Shown piece by piece: positions 1 through 9,367 of a DNA stretch of 64,000 nt. Positions within the stretch are counted from its first letter, which is position 1, and each line of letters opens with the position of its first letter. The notes below the pieces were generated by a model. It was not told where the DNA came from. It made no database searches and was given only the letters and a program-made list of their open reading frames with translations. The translations under genes were made by a program, and so were the position numbers. This DNA is from Oceanospirillaceae bacterium (GTDB taxonomy: Bacteria > Pseudomonadota > Gammaproteobacteria > Pseudomonadales > Oceanobacteraceae): positions 62,001 to 126,000 of the forward strand of contig PBQA01000027.1 of assembly GCA_002724925.1 (NCBI GenBank), in the 5' to 3' direction.

Positions 1-48
1 CAGTGGAACTCGTGGAATCGCAACAAGGAAAAGCGCGCAGCTGAGTGA
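1..48 (+). CDS. possible 3' end of an unidentified plus-strand gene
   Basis: Frame 1 is open from the window edge for 15 codons and ends in TGA at 46-48; the visible C-terminus is basic (ends NRNKEKRAAE). It would converge on rsxE, whose stop lies six bases further on. The product cannot be identified from so short a piece, and the frame may be open by chance. In many gammaproteobacteria nth follows rsxE on the same strand, but no nth start is visible here. Confidence 0.3.
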   Translation, partial: QWNSWNRNKEKRAAE

Positions 49-53
49 TTGGC

Positions 54-767
54 TCAGCTGATTTTTCCTGTCACCCGTACCCGTTTCGAACCCGCTTCAA
101 CCGGTGCTGCCTTCGCGGCGGCGGCCTTATCTATCCGGTCATCAATCAAATTCTTGAGGGCGATCAGCAAGCCCATGCCCACAAATGCCCCCGGCGGAAG
201 AATGGCAAAAAGAAAATCAGGGTAACCATCGACCAGAACAATCTTCCAGTCAGCGGCGGAAGGGCCGAACAAGAGTTCCATACTTCCGAAAAGCTGACCC
301 TGCCCCAGAACTTCGCGCAGTGCGCCAAGTAGTACGAGAACAACGGTAAAACCAATGGCCATCATTACACCATCTACCACTGACGGCAGGATGGGGTTCT
401 TGGAAGCGAACGCATCGGCCCGGCCAAGGATTGCGCAGTTAGTCACGATCAGGGGAATAAAAATACCGAGTACCTCATACAGCTCGTAAGTAAACGCCTG
501 CATGGTCAGTTCGGCGACGGTTACGAAAGAAGCAATGATCATGACGAACGCTGGCAGTCTAACCGCGTCAGACACATGGTTGCGGATAAGAGATACTGAG
601 AGGTTCGAACCGACTAATACCATCATGGTCGCCAGACCCAGGCCAAGAGCGTTGACGACAGAGCCCGTCACGGCCAGAAGAGGGCATAGCCCCAATAACT
701 GAACAAGTGCCGGGTTATTTTTCCACAGTCCATCGAGGGATATATCTCTGAGTGACTTAGTTGCCAT
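54..767 (-). CDS. rsxE: electron transport complex subunit RsxE (RnfE)
   Basis: Inner-membrane subunit of the Rnf/Rsx complex, which couples NADH and ferredoxin electron transfer to ion movement and in E. coli keeps SoxR reduced. The 237-residue protein has about six hydrophobic helices and the paired motifs [16 protein letters not shown] near the N-terminus and [13 protein letters not shown] in the middle; these cysteine-containing half-helices match those in RsxA, its paralogue. The start at 767 (MATKSLRD) was preferred to an upstream in-frame start because a GGAG ribosome site precedes it and it leaves only an 11-base overlap with rsxG. It is the last gene of the rsxABCDGE operon. The basic C-terminal tail is normal for the family. 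Confidence 0.95.
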   Translation of the reverse strand: MATKSLRDISLDGLWKNNPALVQLLGLCPLLAVTGSVVNALGLGLATMMVLVGSNLSVSLIRNHVSDAVRLPAFVMIIASFVTVAELTMQAFTYELYEVLGIFIPLIVTNCAILGRADAFASKNPILPSVVDGVMMAIGFTVVLVLLGALREVLGQGQLFGSMELLFGPSAADWKIVLVDGYPDFLFAILPPGAFVGMGLLIALKNLIDDRIDKAAAAKAAPVEAGSKRVRVTGKIS

Positions 768-1422
768 CGCTGTTTTCTCCCGAAAGTGCGTTGCCGTAGA
801 GCAGTTCATCGCGGTGCATATCAAAGAATTTCAATGCGCGTTTCACGGCTCTGACAACGGCACGTGGCGTGATGGTTGCGCCAGTGAATTGGTCAAAGGT
901 ACCGCCGTCTTTTTTCACTGCCCATTGCTCTGGTGCTGGGCTAGCGAGAGATTTCCCCTCGAAACCGGTGATCCAGTCAGACTTCCGGACTTCAACCTTA
1001 TCGCCTAATCCGGGTGTTTCGCGGTGAGCGACGACCCGAACGCCAGCAAGCGTTCCGTCGGCCTTCACACCGACAATCAGATCTACTTCAGCTGTATACC
1101 CATCGGGTGCCACCGCGGGCAGAATGACGGCGCTGACTTCACCGTTATTTCGGGCGCGGTAGATCAGGGCGCTATCGGGCAATGGACCGAGCAGCTGTTG
1201 ATTGAATCGCGCATCAACATTCATTGTGTCGTTAAGCAAGTCATTGTCGTAACTGCTGGCCGGAAGAATTTCATTCAGTGCACGTGCTTCCGCAGCCTTA
1301 ATATTGTACGCAATCCGATCAGCAGTCAGTGTTTGAGCAACAGCAATTGCGCCCGCTGTAACGACGGCAAAAATCGCCAGCCCCACAGCATTCTTGCGGA
1401 TGGCTGAGAGTAACTCGAACAT
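757..1422 (-). CDS. rsxG: electron transport complex subunit RsxG (RnfG), covalent FMN subunit
   Basis: Membrane-anchored, mostly periplasmic flavoprotein of the Rnf complex. One N-terminal transmembrane helix (about residues 10-30) is followed by an FMN-binding domain. The C-terminal motif [11 protein letters not shown] contains the threonine that, in characterised RnfG/NqrC proteins, carries FMN through a phosphoester bond. The length of 221 residues is normal. Its start codon overlaps the rsxD stop by one base (1422), and its 3' end overlaps rsxE, which implies translational coupling. Confidence 0.95.
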   Translation of the reverse strand: MFELLSAIRKNAVGLAIFAVVTAGAIAVAQTLTADRIAYNIKAAEARALNEILPASSYDNDLLNDTMNVDARFNQQLLGPLPDSALIYRARNNGEVSAVILPAVAPDGYTAEVDLIVGVKADGTLAGVRVVAHRETPGLGDKVEVRKSDWITGFEGKSLASPAPEQWAVKKDGGTFDQFTGATITPRAVVRAVKRALKFFDMHRDELLYGNALSGENSDGN

Positions 1423-2474
1423 TATTTATCCCCCGGTTTCAGACCGCGCTTAGGCTTGCTGTGGCCATAGCTTCGTGGCTGGGTGTAGGCATCAATGAAG
1501 GGGGCAGCAAAATTCATCAGAAGCACAGCGAAGGCGACGGCATCTGGGTAGGCTCCCCATGTTCGGATCACGTAGAGAAGAACTCCGATACCCGCACCGT
1601 AGATCAGTTTTCCCGTGGGGGTTGTCGATGCTGAAACCGGGTCTGTGGCAATGAAGAATGCTCCTAGCATAGTTGCACCACTGAGCAAATGCAGTGACAG
1701 CGGCGTATACAGGTCTTCGTCCCACCCCAGAATCAGTGAGCAGATACTGAGCGCTACGAGCATGGATACGGGAATATGCCAGGTAATGATGCGTCGGGCC
1801 ATCAGGAAAAGACCGCCTGCAAGGAACGCCAGATTGACCCACTCCCAGCCACCGTTCAGCCAGCCGTTAAATGTATTTCGCTGGAGAAGCTCATCAGAGG
1901 TCTCCTTGCTGATGAGGTGTTTATATTGGTCAAGCGGAGTGGCGCCTGTGAATGCGTCAGCTGCTGACGACGATCCCGTAAATATGATGCTCAATGCTTC
2001 GCTGAACCCGGCGATCTCAGATCCAGTGACCTGAAAAGAGGTGACCCAGTTTGTGGTCATCTGTACCGGAAATGAAATCAGTACAAGCGCGTAACCGACC
2101 ATCGCGGGGTTAAACGGGTTATTGCCCATGCCTCCGTATATCTGCTTGGCAAAAATGATGGCGAATGAGGTGGCTAGTACGGTGATCCACCAGGGCGCGA
2201 GAGGAGGTAGCGCAAGGCCTAATAGCAGACCCGTGACCAATGCGGTGTTGTCCTTGAGGAAAAAGCTCACAGGATATTTGCGTAGTTTCAGAACAAGCGC
2301 TTCTGAAAATAACGCTGTAACTACAGCGAGCACCGTATTTATCAAGGTGCCAAAGCCGAAAAACCAGGTCATCACTGCAAGGCCTGGCAGAGTAGCCAGT
2401 GCCACCGTCAGCATGATCCGACTGGTACGGTTGGGCCCGTGAGTATGGGGTGAAGACAGCGTCAGCAGTGCCAT
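1422..2474 (-). CDS. rsxD: electron transport complex subunit RsxD (RnfD)
   Basis: Integral membrane subunit, homologous to NqrB, with about eight to ten hydrophobic helices over 350 residues. The motif [11 protein letters not shown] in the central periplasmic loop is the covalent FMN attachment site in characterised relatives, and SGATML near the C-terminus is a second conserved patch. It starts two bases after the rsxC stop and runs directly into rsxG. The C-terminus is basic and Pro/Gly-rich. There is no sign of disruption. Confidence 0.95.
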   Translation of the reverse strand: MALLTLSSPHTHGPNRTSRIMLTVALATLPGLAVMTWFFGFGTLINTVLAVVTALFSEALVLKLRKYPVSFFLKDNTALVTGLLLGLALPPLAPWWITVLATSFAIIFAKQIYGGMGNNPFNPAMVGYALVLISFPVQMTTNWVTSFQVTGSEIAGFSEALSIIFTGSSSAADAFTGATPLDQYKHLISKETSDELLQRNTFNGWLNGGWEWVNLAFLAGGLFLMARRIITWHIPVSMLVALSICSLILGWDEDLYTPLSLHLLSGATMLGAFFIATDPVSASTTPTGKLIYGAGIGVLLYVIRTWGAYPDAVAFAVLLMNFAAPFIDAYTQPRSYGHSKPKRGLKPGDK

Positions 2475-2476
2475 GG

Positions 2477-4681
2477 TTATACTTCTCCTGTGGTACTGGT
2501 CTGAGCTTCGAAGGCTGCCAGTTTTTCAAGCTGTTTGTTCAGCGCCTTCTCGAGTGCATCGACAGAGTCAAGTTTCTCTGCACGTGCCATTTCCAGGCGC
2601 TCTCTGGCCTTTTCTACACGATCTTTCTGTGCGAGCAGTTTCTTTTGAAGCTGTTCTGCGTCGGGCTTCGTTGCTGTCGCTTCTGTCGGTTTATTATCTG
2701 TGCCAGATTTCAGGGCGGCCTCGTAGGCTGCTTTGGCTTCGGCGACCCGGGACTCTTGTTTCTCTACACCAGTGCGTAGTGCATCCACCGTGTCTGCGCC
2801 TTCCGCTTCAGCATCTTCTAAGCGCTTTCGGGCTGTGTCCAATCGAGCGGCTGCCGTTTCCCACTTTTTTTGCAGGCGCTCAGGGCTGTTTGGATCGCCT
2901 TTGTCAGGGCCCGTTGCAGCGGGGGCGGCTTTAGCGGCTTTCTTTGCTGCAGCAATCTCTTTTGCCAACGTTTTGATCTTGTCCTGAGTCTTAGTCAACG
3001 CAGACTCGAATGCTGGTATTTTATCGGCCATCTCCGGGTTTTCACGGGCAGCCTCCAGCTTTTCTTTCGTTTTAGCAACGGCTGCCTGAGCGGCTGATAA
3101 CTGTTTCTGCAGCTTTTCCAGGTCGGCATCTGTAGTGGGCTCAGTTGCAGTGGACTCAGTTGCAGGAGCCGCTTTTGCTATAGGCGCTTCTTTCTTAGCC
3201 GATTGTGCTTTGGCTGCTGCTTCCGCGCGCGCTTTACGCTTCGCTTCTTTTTCTGCTTTCTCGCGTTCCTGACGCTCAATTCGGGCTTCGTAACGAATTC
3301 GCGCCTGTTCTGCTTTTTCCGCAGCTGCGCGTTCTTCGCGGATGGCGCCCTTCGAGAACCGATAGTATTGAACCAGAGGGATTTCACTCGGGCACACGTA
3401 CGAACAGGCGCCACACTCAATGCAGTCGAACAGGTTGTGTTGCTCTGCTTTATCAAACTCCTGCGCTTTACTGAACCAGTAAAGCTGCTGAGGAAGCAGG
3501 TCAGCTGGACATGCATCAGCACACAAGCCACAACGAATACACGCCATGGCTGGGTTATTTGTCGGTAATTCCTTGTCGGTCGGGGCCAGCAGGCAGTTGG
3601 TTGTCTTTACGACCGGCAACCCAGTGGTCGGCAGTGCAAAGCCCATCATAGGGCCACCCATTACGACGCGCTCACGCTTCGCCGGACGGTAACCACTGAG
3701 AGACAGGAGATGGCTGACTGGCGTACCTAAAAGCACTTCCCAGTTGCCTTTATCTCTGACTGCATCGCCGGTCACTGTCGTAATCCGGCTAATCAGTGGG
3801 CGACCCAGGTCGACGGCATCGGCAATGGCGGCGGCTGTGCCTACATTCTGGCAGACGATACCCAGGCTGGCAGGAATGCCACCGGACGGAACTTCTTTAC
3901 CTGTCAGAATCTGGATCAGCTGCTTTTCACCACCTGATGGGTACTTTGTCGGAATGGTGACAACGTCAATGTGGTGTTCTTCATTGTGCTGAACGAGCGC
4001 GTCTTCTAAGGCTGCTATCGCTTCCGGCTTATTGTCTTCTACGCCGATAAGGCAGCGTTCAGCCCCGAGTATCTGTAGCAGAATCTGAGCACCACGAATC
4101 ACTTCGCTGGCGTGTTCGCGCATCAACATATCGTCAGCCGTGATATAGGGCTCGCATTCGGCACCATTAAGAATCAGAGTGTCGATGTTGTGCTGGCCAG
4201 TATGTAACTTAACAGCGGTAGGAAAGCCTGCTCCGCCCATGCCAGCGATACCACAGTCACGGATACGCTCAATCAGCTTTTCTTTCGGAATATCATCGCA
4301 ATGTTCCAGCCCGAGTGCGTCGCATAGGCCCTGATGCTCGGCCCAGGTCTCTTCGCCATCTGGCTCGATGACGATGCAGGTTTCACTGAGACCGGATGCG
4401 TGAGGTACCTGACGTGCTTCGATGGCGCTGATCTTTCCTGATGTCGGTGCATGAAGAGGTGCCGATACAAAGCCCTCTGGCTCCGCAATGACCTGGCCCT
4501 TCAAAACGCTATCACCGACGGCAACGACAGGATTTGCAGGCGCACCAATGTGCTGATGCAGTGGTAAAACCAGCTCAGCAGGCAGGGAGGCTTTGCGGAT
4601 GGGGCGGCTATTTGATTGGCGTTTATTTTCTGGTGGATGGATACCACCATCAAACTCGTGCAGTTGAATCAGGTGAGTCAT
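2477..4681 (-). CDS. rsxC: electron transport complex subunit RsxC (RnfC), NADH-oxidising subunit
   Basis: Peripheral subunit that accepts electrons from NADH. The 734-residue protein has an N-terminal barrel-sandwich region, a glycine-rich nucleotide/FMN fold around [15 protein letters not shown] (about residues 145-160), then two [4Fe-4S] motifs, [12 protein letters not shown] and [12 protein letters not shown] (about 380-430). The last 280 residues are a charged Ala/Lys/Glu-rich predicted coiled coil, as in E. coli RsxC, containing three diverged repeats of roughly 55-65 residues built around LQKK, RLExAR and DALexal-KQ. The gene overlaps rsxB by four bases (ATGA). Confidence 0.95.
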   Translation of the reverse strand: MTHLIQLHEFDGGIHPPENKRQSNSRPIRKASLPAELVLPLHQHIGAPANPVVAVGDSVLKGQVIAEPEGFVSAPLHAPTSGKISAIEARQVPHASGLSETCIVIEPDGEETWAEHQGLCDALGLEHCDDIPKEKLIERIRDCGIAGMGGAGFPTAVKLHTGQHNIDTLILNGAECEPYITADDMLMREHASEVIRGAQILLQILGAERCLIGVEDNKPEAIAALEDALVQHNEEHHIDVVTIPTKYPSGGEKQLIQILTGKEVPSGGIPASLGIVCQNVGTAAAIADAVDLGRPLISRITTVTGDAVRDKGNWEVLLGTPVSHLLSLSGYRPAKRERVVMGGPMMGFALPTTGLPVVKTTNCLLAPTDKELPTNNPAMACIRCGLCADACPADLLPQQLYWFSKAQEFDKAEQHNLFDCIECGACSYVCPSEIPLVQYYRFSKGAIREERAAAEKAEQARIRYEARIERQEREKAEKEAKRKARAEAAAKAQSAKKEAPIAKAAPATESTATEPTTDADLEKLQKQLSAAQAAVAKTKEKLEAARENPEMADKIPAFESALTKTQDKIKTLAKEIAAAKKAAKAAPAATGPDKGDPNSPERLQKKWETAAARLDTARKRLEDAEAEGADTVDALRTGVEKQESRVAEAKAAYEAALKSGTDNKPTEATATKPDAEQLQKKLLAQKDRVEKARERLEMARAEKLDSVDALEKALNKQLEKLAAFEAQTSTTGEV

Positions 4682-5274
4682 GCGTGCGCCTCCGTCGTGA
4701 TAGAGCGGCGGTCCGTTGCAATCAGTTCAACTCCGGTGGTGGGCGCCTGCCAGTACCAACTGCTGGTGTCGGTCGACTGTGGAACCATATCGATACAATC
4801 GACTGGGCAGGGCTCTACGCAAAGATCACAGCCGGTACACTCGTCCACAATGACTGTATGCATTTGTTTTGCAGCGCCGAGAATCGCGTCGACAGGGCAC
4901 GCCTGAATGCACTTAGTACAGCCAATGCACTCGTCTTCACGGATATAGGCGACCATGGGTACATCTTTTTCTGCACCGTGTTCTGCATCCAGTGGCTCAG
5001 GTTCGACCCCGAGTAAATCAGCCAACGCCTGAATTGTGCTTTCACCACCCGGCGGACATTTATTGATTTTCTCGCCATCTGCAATGGCTTCGGCGTAAGG
5101 CTTGCAGCCCGGGAAACCGCATTGTCCGCACTGGGTTTGTGGAAGGAGATCATTCACCTGGTCAACCACTGGGTTACCTTCGACCTTAAAACGGACGGAA
5201 GCAAAGCCGAGCAGAGCGCCGAAGATGGCGGCCAGGCCGGCCAGAACCAGAATAGCGATAATAATAGTACTCAT
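4678..5274 (-). CDS. rsxB: electron transport complex subunit RsxB (RnfB), ferredoxin-like
   Basis: Membrane-anchored iron-sulphur protein that relays electrons within the Rnf complex. One N-terminal helix (about residues 3-25) is followed by a four-cysteine cluster motif [12 protein letters not shown] with a distal cysteine in KCPPGG, then two ferredoxin-type [4Fe-4S] motifs, [12 protein letters not shown] and [12 protein letters not shown]. The 198-residue length is typical. It lies nine bases after rsxA and overlaps rsxC, so the operon reads A-B-C-D-G-E as in E. coli. Confidence 0.95.
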   Translation of the reverse strand: MSTIIIAILVLAGLAAIFGALLGFASVRFKVEGNPVVDQVNDLLPQTQCGQCGFPGCKPYAEAIADGEKINKCPPGGESTIQALADLLGVEPEPLDAEHGAEKDVPMVAYIREDECIGCTKCIQACPVDAILGAAKQMHTVIVDECTGCDLCVEPCPVDCIDMVPQSTDTSSWYWQAPTTGVELIATDRRSITTEAHA

Positions 5275-5283
5275 GGCATTACC

Positions 5284-5865
5284 TCAGATGCTGACCAGGC
5301 CGGTGAAGCCCAGGAACGCAAGAGACATAAGGCCCGCGGTGATCATGGCGATGGCTGAGCCCTGAAAGGCGACCGGCACATCAGCAACGGCGATACGCTC
5401 TCGCATCGCAGCGAACAGGACCATGACCAGTGAAAAACCAACGGCGGCACCGAAGCCATAAAGGATTGACTCAACAAAAGTGTTGTCGCGTTTGATGTTG
5501 AGCAGCGCAACACCAAGTACTGCACAGTTGGTGGTAATAAGCGGTAGAAAAATACCCAGAACACGATAGAGCAGCGGGCTGGTTTTGCGGATGGCGAGCT
5601 CTGTAAAGCCAACCACCACGGCGATGACCATAATAAAGCTGATGGTCTTCAGGTACGTCAGCTCGAGGGGCACCAGTAGGTAGTTGTATACCAGATAGCT
5701 GCAGACGGAGGCGAGGGTCAGTACGAAGGTGGTGGCTGCACCCATGCCGATGGCGGTTTCCAGCTTATTGGAAACCCCCATAAAGGGGCACAACCCCAGG
5801 AACTGAACAAGCACGAAGTTGTTCACCAGGATAGTACTGACCAGTATCAGGAGGTACTCTGTCAT
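5284..5865 (-). CDS. rsxA: electron transport complex subunit RsxA (RnfA)
   Basis: Inner-membrane subunit and paralogue of RsxE, with six hydrophobic helices and the cysteine half-helix motifs [11 protein letters not shown] and [15 protein letters not shown]. The start MTEYLLIL at 5865 gives 193 residues, the same as the E. coli protein, and was chosen over an upstream in-frame start at 5895. First gene of the operon; a sigma-70 promoter candidate lies about 65-100 bases upstream. Confidence 0.95.
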   Translation of the reverse strand: MTEYLLILVSTILVNNFVLVQFLGLCPFMGVSNKLETAIGMGAATTFVLTLASVCSYLVYNYLLVPLELTYLKTISFIMVIAVVVGFTELAIRKTSPLLYRVLGIFLPLITTNCAVLGVALLNIKRDNTFVESILYGFGAAVGFSLVMVLFAAMRERIAVADVPVAFQGSAIAMITAGLMSLAFLGFTGLVSI

Positions 5866-5936
5866 CTTTCCTCTGCTATCGTTATAACCCTGCAAAAACT
5901 GTGTGTTTATGCGGGGTCTGGAGAATTCGGGCGCGC

Positions 5937-5966
5937 ATTATCCCAAAAGAGCGTTATGTCGTACAA
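5937..5966 (-). promoter_or_regulatory. candidate sigma-70 promoter of the rsx operon, with overlapping inverted repeat
   Basis: Read on the minus strand there is a TTGTAC -35 element (5961-5966), an 18-base spacer and a GATAAT -10 element (5937-5942), placing transcription start near 5930. A perfect inverted repeat, TTATGT-N9-ACATAA (5954-5974), covers the -35 region and could be an operator; no regulator was identified. The remaining intergenic DNA up to the next gene at 6198 shows no further gene. Confidence 0.45.
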
Positions 5967-6197
5967 GAACATAAGTCACTAGTAGTAATAGCTATTTGGA
6001 ATAAGATCCACTCCTGTTACCACTCTTAGCAGTAACGCCAATGGGGGAGAGAGCAAACAGATAGTGGCTGTCTGGTTGCTACAAGAGTTTGCCTGATCGC
6101 GAAAAGCTGGCAGACTCGATGAAATTACGATAAAAATCAGTGAACCGGTTAAGCTCAGTTTGCAGTCTGGTCTGCATCCGACCAGTACGGGAGATAA

Positions 6198-8390
6198 ATG
6201 AATACACAGGGATCGCTCGTTGTTGCTGCACTGGCAGTGGCGTTTACGTTTTTCATCAGCGGTTGCGGTGATGGCGCCTGGAATAACCCTCACCCGGCAG
6301 ACGAGGCAGGAAAGAATATCCTGTATTCAAACTTTTCTGGGCCGCCCAAGCACCTTGATCCTGTTATTTCCTACAGTTCAGATGAAGGCCGCTTTATTGA
6401 CCAGATCTATGATCCGCCCTTGCAGTATCATTATCTCAAGCGCCCATTCGAGCTGGAACCGAATACTCTGGCGCAGATGCCAGAGATTGTGTATCTCGAT
6501 GCTGAAGGTAACGAGGTACCGTCAGAGTCACCTGAGCTTGCCTATAGCGACTATTTTTTCGAGTTAACACCGGGCACTTATTATCAACCACACCCCGCGT
6601 TTGCTCTGGATGAAACCGGAGAATCCATTTACGCCTTTGAGTCTGCGGATGACGCAGCCCCGTTTCGGACGTTAAGTGATTTCAGTGAAACAGGCACGAG
6701 AGAACTTATTGCCGAGGATTATGCCTATCAATTGAAGCGCCTTGCAGACCCAACATTGCTGTCGCCGATTCGGGGATTGATGTCGGAATATATCCTGGGG
6801 ATGAACGAGTTTGCAGACATTGCGAAGCAGGCACGGGATGCGCAGGGCGAAGGCGAGTGGCTTGATCTGCGGACGCTCGATTTCAGCGGCGTGGAGGTGA
6901 TCGACCGTTACCGGTTCCGGATACGGCTTAAAGGTAAGTACCCTCAATTCAGTTATTGGCTGGCCTTCCACTTCTTTGCTCCTATACCTTTCGAAGCAGA
7001 CCGCTTTTACAGCATGCCGGGTATGGCCGACAGAAATATCACTCTCGACTGGTATCCGGTGGGTACAGGGCCTTACATGATGACCAGAAATGATCCGAAT
7101 GAGGCCATTGTTCTAGAGAAAAATCCGAATTATCGAGATGATTTCTATCCTGCCGAGGGTGAAATCGCCGACCGTGCCGCGGGATTGCTAGATGACGCTG
7201 GTCAGAAGATTCCGTTTATCGACAAAGTTGTATACCGCCTTGAGAAAGAGTCGATTCCGTTGTGGAGTAAATTCCTGCAGGGCTATTACGACCGCTCAGG
7301 TATAGCCAGCGACAGTTTTGATCAGGCCATCAGTGTCGGCTCAGAAGGCATCGGCCTGTCGGATGAAATGCGTGAGCGTGGAATTACCCTCGATGTCGCC
7401 GTTACTCCTGGCACTTATTATTTCGGCTTTAATATGCTTGATGATGTGATAGGCGATACGGGTACAGCGGATGAACGAGAGAGAAAGCGTCTTCTTCGAC
7501 AGGCGATAGCGATTATTTATGATCAGGAAGAATACATCTCTATCTTCTATAACGGGCGCGGTGAGACTGCGATGAGCCCGATCCCTCCCGGTATCTTTGG
7601 GTATCAGAAGGGGCAGGAAGGCTTAAATGATTCTGTCTTCGACTGGATTGATGGCGAAGCTGTAAGAAAGAGTACGGAGGTCGCTCGTGACCTGATGGTA
7701 AAAGCGGGCTATCCGGACGGGCGCGACGCCGATACGGGTGAGCCTCTGGTGCTGAACCTGGATACGGTCGGCTCTGGCGGCAGTGCGGCTCAGAGCTGGC
7801 TGATTAAACAGTTCAAGAAAATCGGGATTCAACTCAATATTCGTGGTACTGACTACAACCGTTTTAAAGACAAGATGAAAGCGGGTAACGCTCAGTTGTT
7901 CCAGTGGGGTTGGCTGGCAGATTATCCCGATGCTGAGAATTTCCTTTTTCTTCTCTATGGCCCTAATGGACAGGTCGTTACTCAAGGTGCAGGCGTCAAT
8001 TCAAGTAACTTCGATAACGCCAGATACAACGAATTATTTGAAGAAATGAAGCTCATGGAAAATAGCCCAGAGCGAATGGAGATCATTCGGGAAATGCTCG
8101 ATATTCTCCATCATGAAATGCCTTGGGCATCCTCATTCCATCCACACAGCTACGTGCTGAATAACGCCTGGGTCTACAACAGCAAGCCGCATGGCATCAG
8201 TAAGTCGGTTTTGAAATACCTGCGTATTGACCCAGAGCAGCGTGCGCGAATGCAGGCTGAGTGGAATAGCCCCGTTTTATGGCCACTTTTATTGGTCGCC
8301 GTGATCGTTCTGGTGACGGCACTGCCGGGCTATCTGGCCTATCGACGTAGATTAAATCATCGTATTCGCCCCCTTGGTGGAGATAAATAA
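6198..8390 (+). CDS. peptide ABC transporter substrate-binding lipoprotein (SBP_bac_5 family) with C-terminal membrane helix
   Basis: Captures peptides or similar solutes for the permeases encoded downstream. The N-terminus is a lipoprotein signal (hydrophobic stretch, then lipobox FISGC with Cys23). The body is a DppA/OppA/YejA-type binding fold, recognisable from GTGPYMM, LDWYPVG and the late LFQWGWLADYPDAENF region. At 730 residues it is longer than usual (about 530-610). A strongly hydrophobic helix near residues 695-718 followed by YRRRLNHR suggests a second, C-terminal inner-membrane anchor. The stop codon overlaps the next start by one base (TAATG). The closest architecture is the Yej system; the substrate cannot be fixed from sequence. 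Confidence 0.85.
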   Translation: MNTQGSLVVAALAVAFTFFISGCGDGAWNNPHPADEAGKNILYSNFSGPPKHLDPVISYSSDEGRFIDQIYDPPLQYHYLKRPFELEPNTLAQMPEIVYLDAEGNEVPSESPELAYSDYFFELTPGTYYQPHPAFALDETGESIYAFESADDAAPFRTLSDFSETGTRELIAEDYAYQLKRLADPTLLSPIRGLMSEYILGMNEFADIAKQARDAQGEGEWLDLRTLDFSGVEVIDRYRFRIRLKGKYPQFSYWLAFHFFAPIPFEADRFYSMPGMADRNITLDWYPVGTGPYMMTRNDPNEAIVLEKNPNYRDDFYPAEGEIADRAAGLLDDAGQKIPFIDKVVYRLEKESIPLWSKFLQGYYDRSGIASDSFDQAISVGSEGIGLSDEMRERGITLDVAVTPGTYYFGFNMLDDVIGDTGTADERERKRLLRQAIAIIYDQEEYISIFYNGRGETAMSPIPPGIFGYQKGQEGLNDSVFDWIDGEAVRKSTEVARDLMVKAGYPDGRDADTGEPLVLNLDTVGSGGSAAQSWLIKQFKKIGIQLNIRGTDYNRFKDKMKAGNAQLFQWGWLADYPDAENFLFLLYGPNGQVVTQGAGVNSSNFDNARYNELFEEMKLMENSPERMEIIREMLDILHHEMPWASSFHPHSYVLNNAWVYNSKPHGISKSVLKYLRIDPEQRARMQAEWNSPVLWPLLLVAVIVLVTALPGYLAYRRRLNHRIRPLGGDK

Positions 8391-9367
8391 TGCTGGCTTA
8401 CATTATCCGTCGCCTGGTATATGCGATTCCTATTCTTATCGGTGTAAACCTTCTTACTTTCGCATTGTTCTTCGTGGTTAACACTCCAGATCAGATGGCA
8501 CGTGTACAGCTGGGTGATAAGCACGTCACTGAAGATGCTGTTCAGGAATGGAAAGCACAGCGAGGCTATGACAAACCCTTGCTGATCAATGGTGAAGCCG
8601 ATGGGGCAGAGGTATTTATCGACACAATTTTCTTCGAAAAGTCCCTCAGTCTGTTCGTTCTGGATTTTGGTAAATCAGATGCGGGTCGTAATATCGCCGC
8701 AGATATTGAGCAACGGATGTGGCCCAGCCTTGCGGTTGCGCTGCCGACTTTTATCATCGGTATTTCCGTCAATATAGCGTTTGCTCTGTTTGTTGTGATG
8801 TTCCGCGCCAGTATTTTCGATACATCAGCCATGATTCTTTGTGTTGGTCTCATGTCGGTTTCTGGTGTGTTCTATGTGATTGCAGGCCAGTTTTTCTTTG
8901 CCAAAGAATGGAGTCTGGTGCCTATCTCCGGGTATCTGGGAGGTGCAGATGCCTGGCGCTTTCTGTTGCTGCCAGTGACTATCGGTGTGATATCAGGTAT
9001 TGGTGGTGGCACGAGGCTTTATCGCACTTTGTTTCTTGAAGAGGCGAATAAAGATTACGTTCGCACGGCTCGTGCTAAGGGCGTTGCCGAATTGACTGTA
9101 CTTTTCAGGCATATTCTTCCCAACGGTATGATTCCGATATTGACCAGTGTGGTGGTGGTTATTCCTTCGCTCTTTATGGGCAGTCTGCTGGTGGAGTCGT
9201 TCTTTGGTATCCCCGGCCTTGGAAGCTACACCCTGGATGCTATTCAGTCACAGGATTTTGCTATTGTTCGTAGCATGGTTTTCCTTGGCTCTGTTCTTTA
9301 CATCATAGGGCTGTTACTGACTGATATCTCCTACACATTGGTTGATCCACGGGTGAGGTTGTCCTGA
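8390..9367 (+). CDS. peptide ABC transporter permease, DppB/YejB type
   Basis: Inner-membrane permease of the binding-protein-dependent type. Begins MLAYIIRRLVYAIPILIGVN, the standard first helix of DppB/OppB/YejB proteins, with about six helices. The cytoplasmic coupling motif is YVRTARAKGVAELTVLFRH (the EAA loop), followed by the conserved end LLTDISYTLVDPRVRLS. Length 325. Starts within the preceding stop and overlaps the next gene by one base, so it is translationally coupled. Confidence 0.92.
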   Translation: MLAYIIRRLVYAIPILIGVNLLTFALFFVVNTPDQMARVQLGDKHVTEDAVQEWKAQRGYDKPLLINGEADGAEVFIDTIFFEKSLSLFVLDFGKSDAGRNIAADIEQRMWPSLAVALPTFIIGISVNIAFALFVVMFRASIFDTSAMILCVGLMSVSGVFYVIAGQFFFAKEWSLVPISGYLGGADAWRFLLLPVTIGVISGIGGGTRLYRTLFLEEANKDYVRTARAKGVAELTVLFRHILPNGMIPILTSVVVVIPSLFMGSLLVESFFGIPGLGSYTLDAIQSQDFAIVRSMVFLGSVLYIIGLLLTDISYTLVDPRVRLS

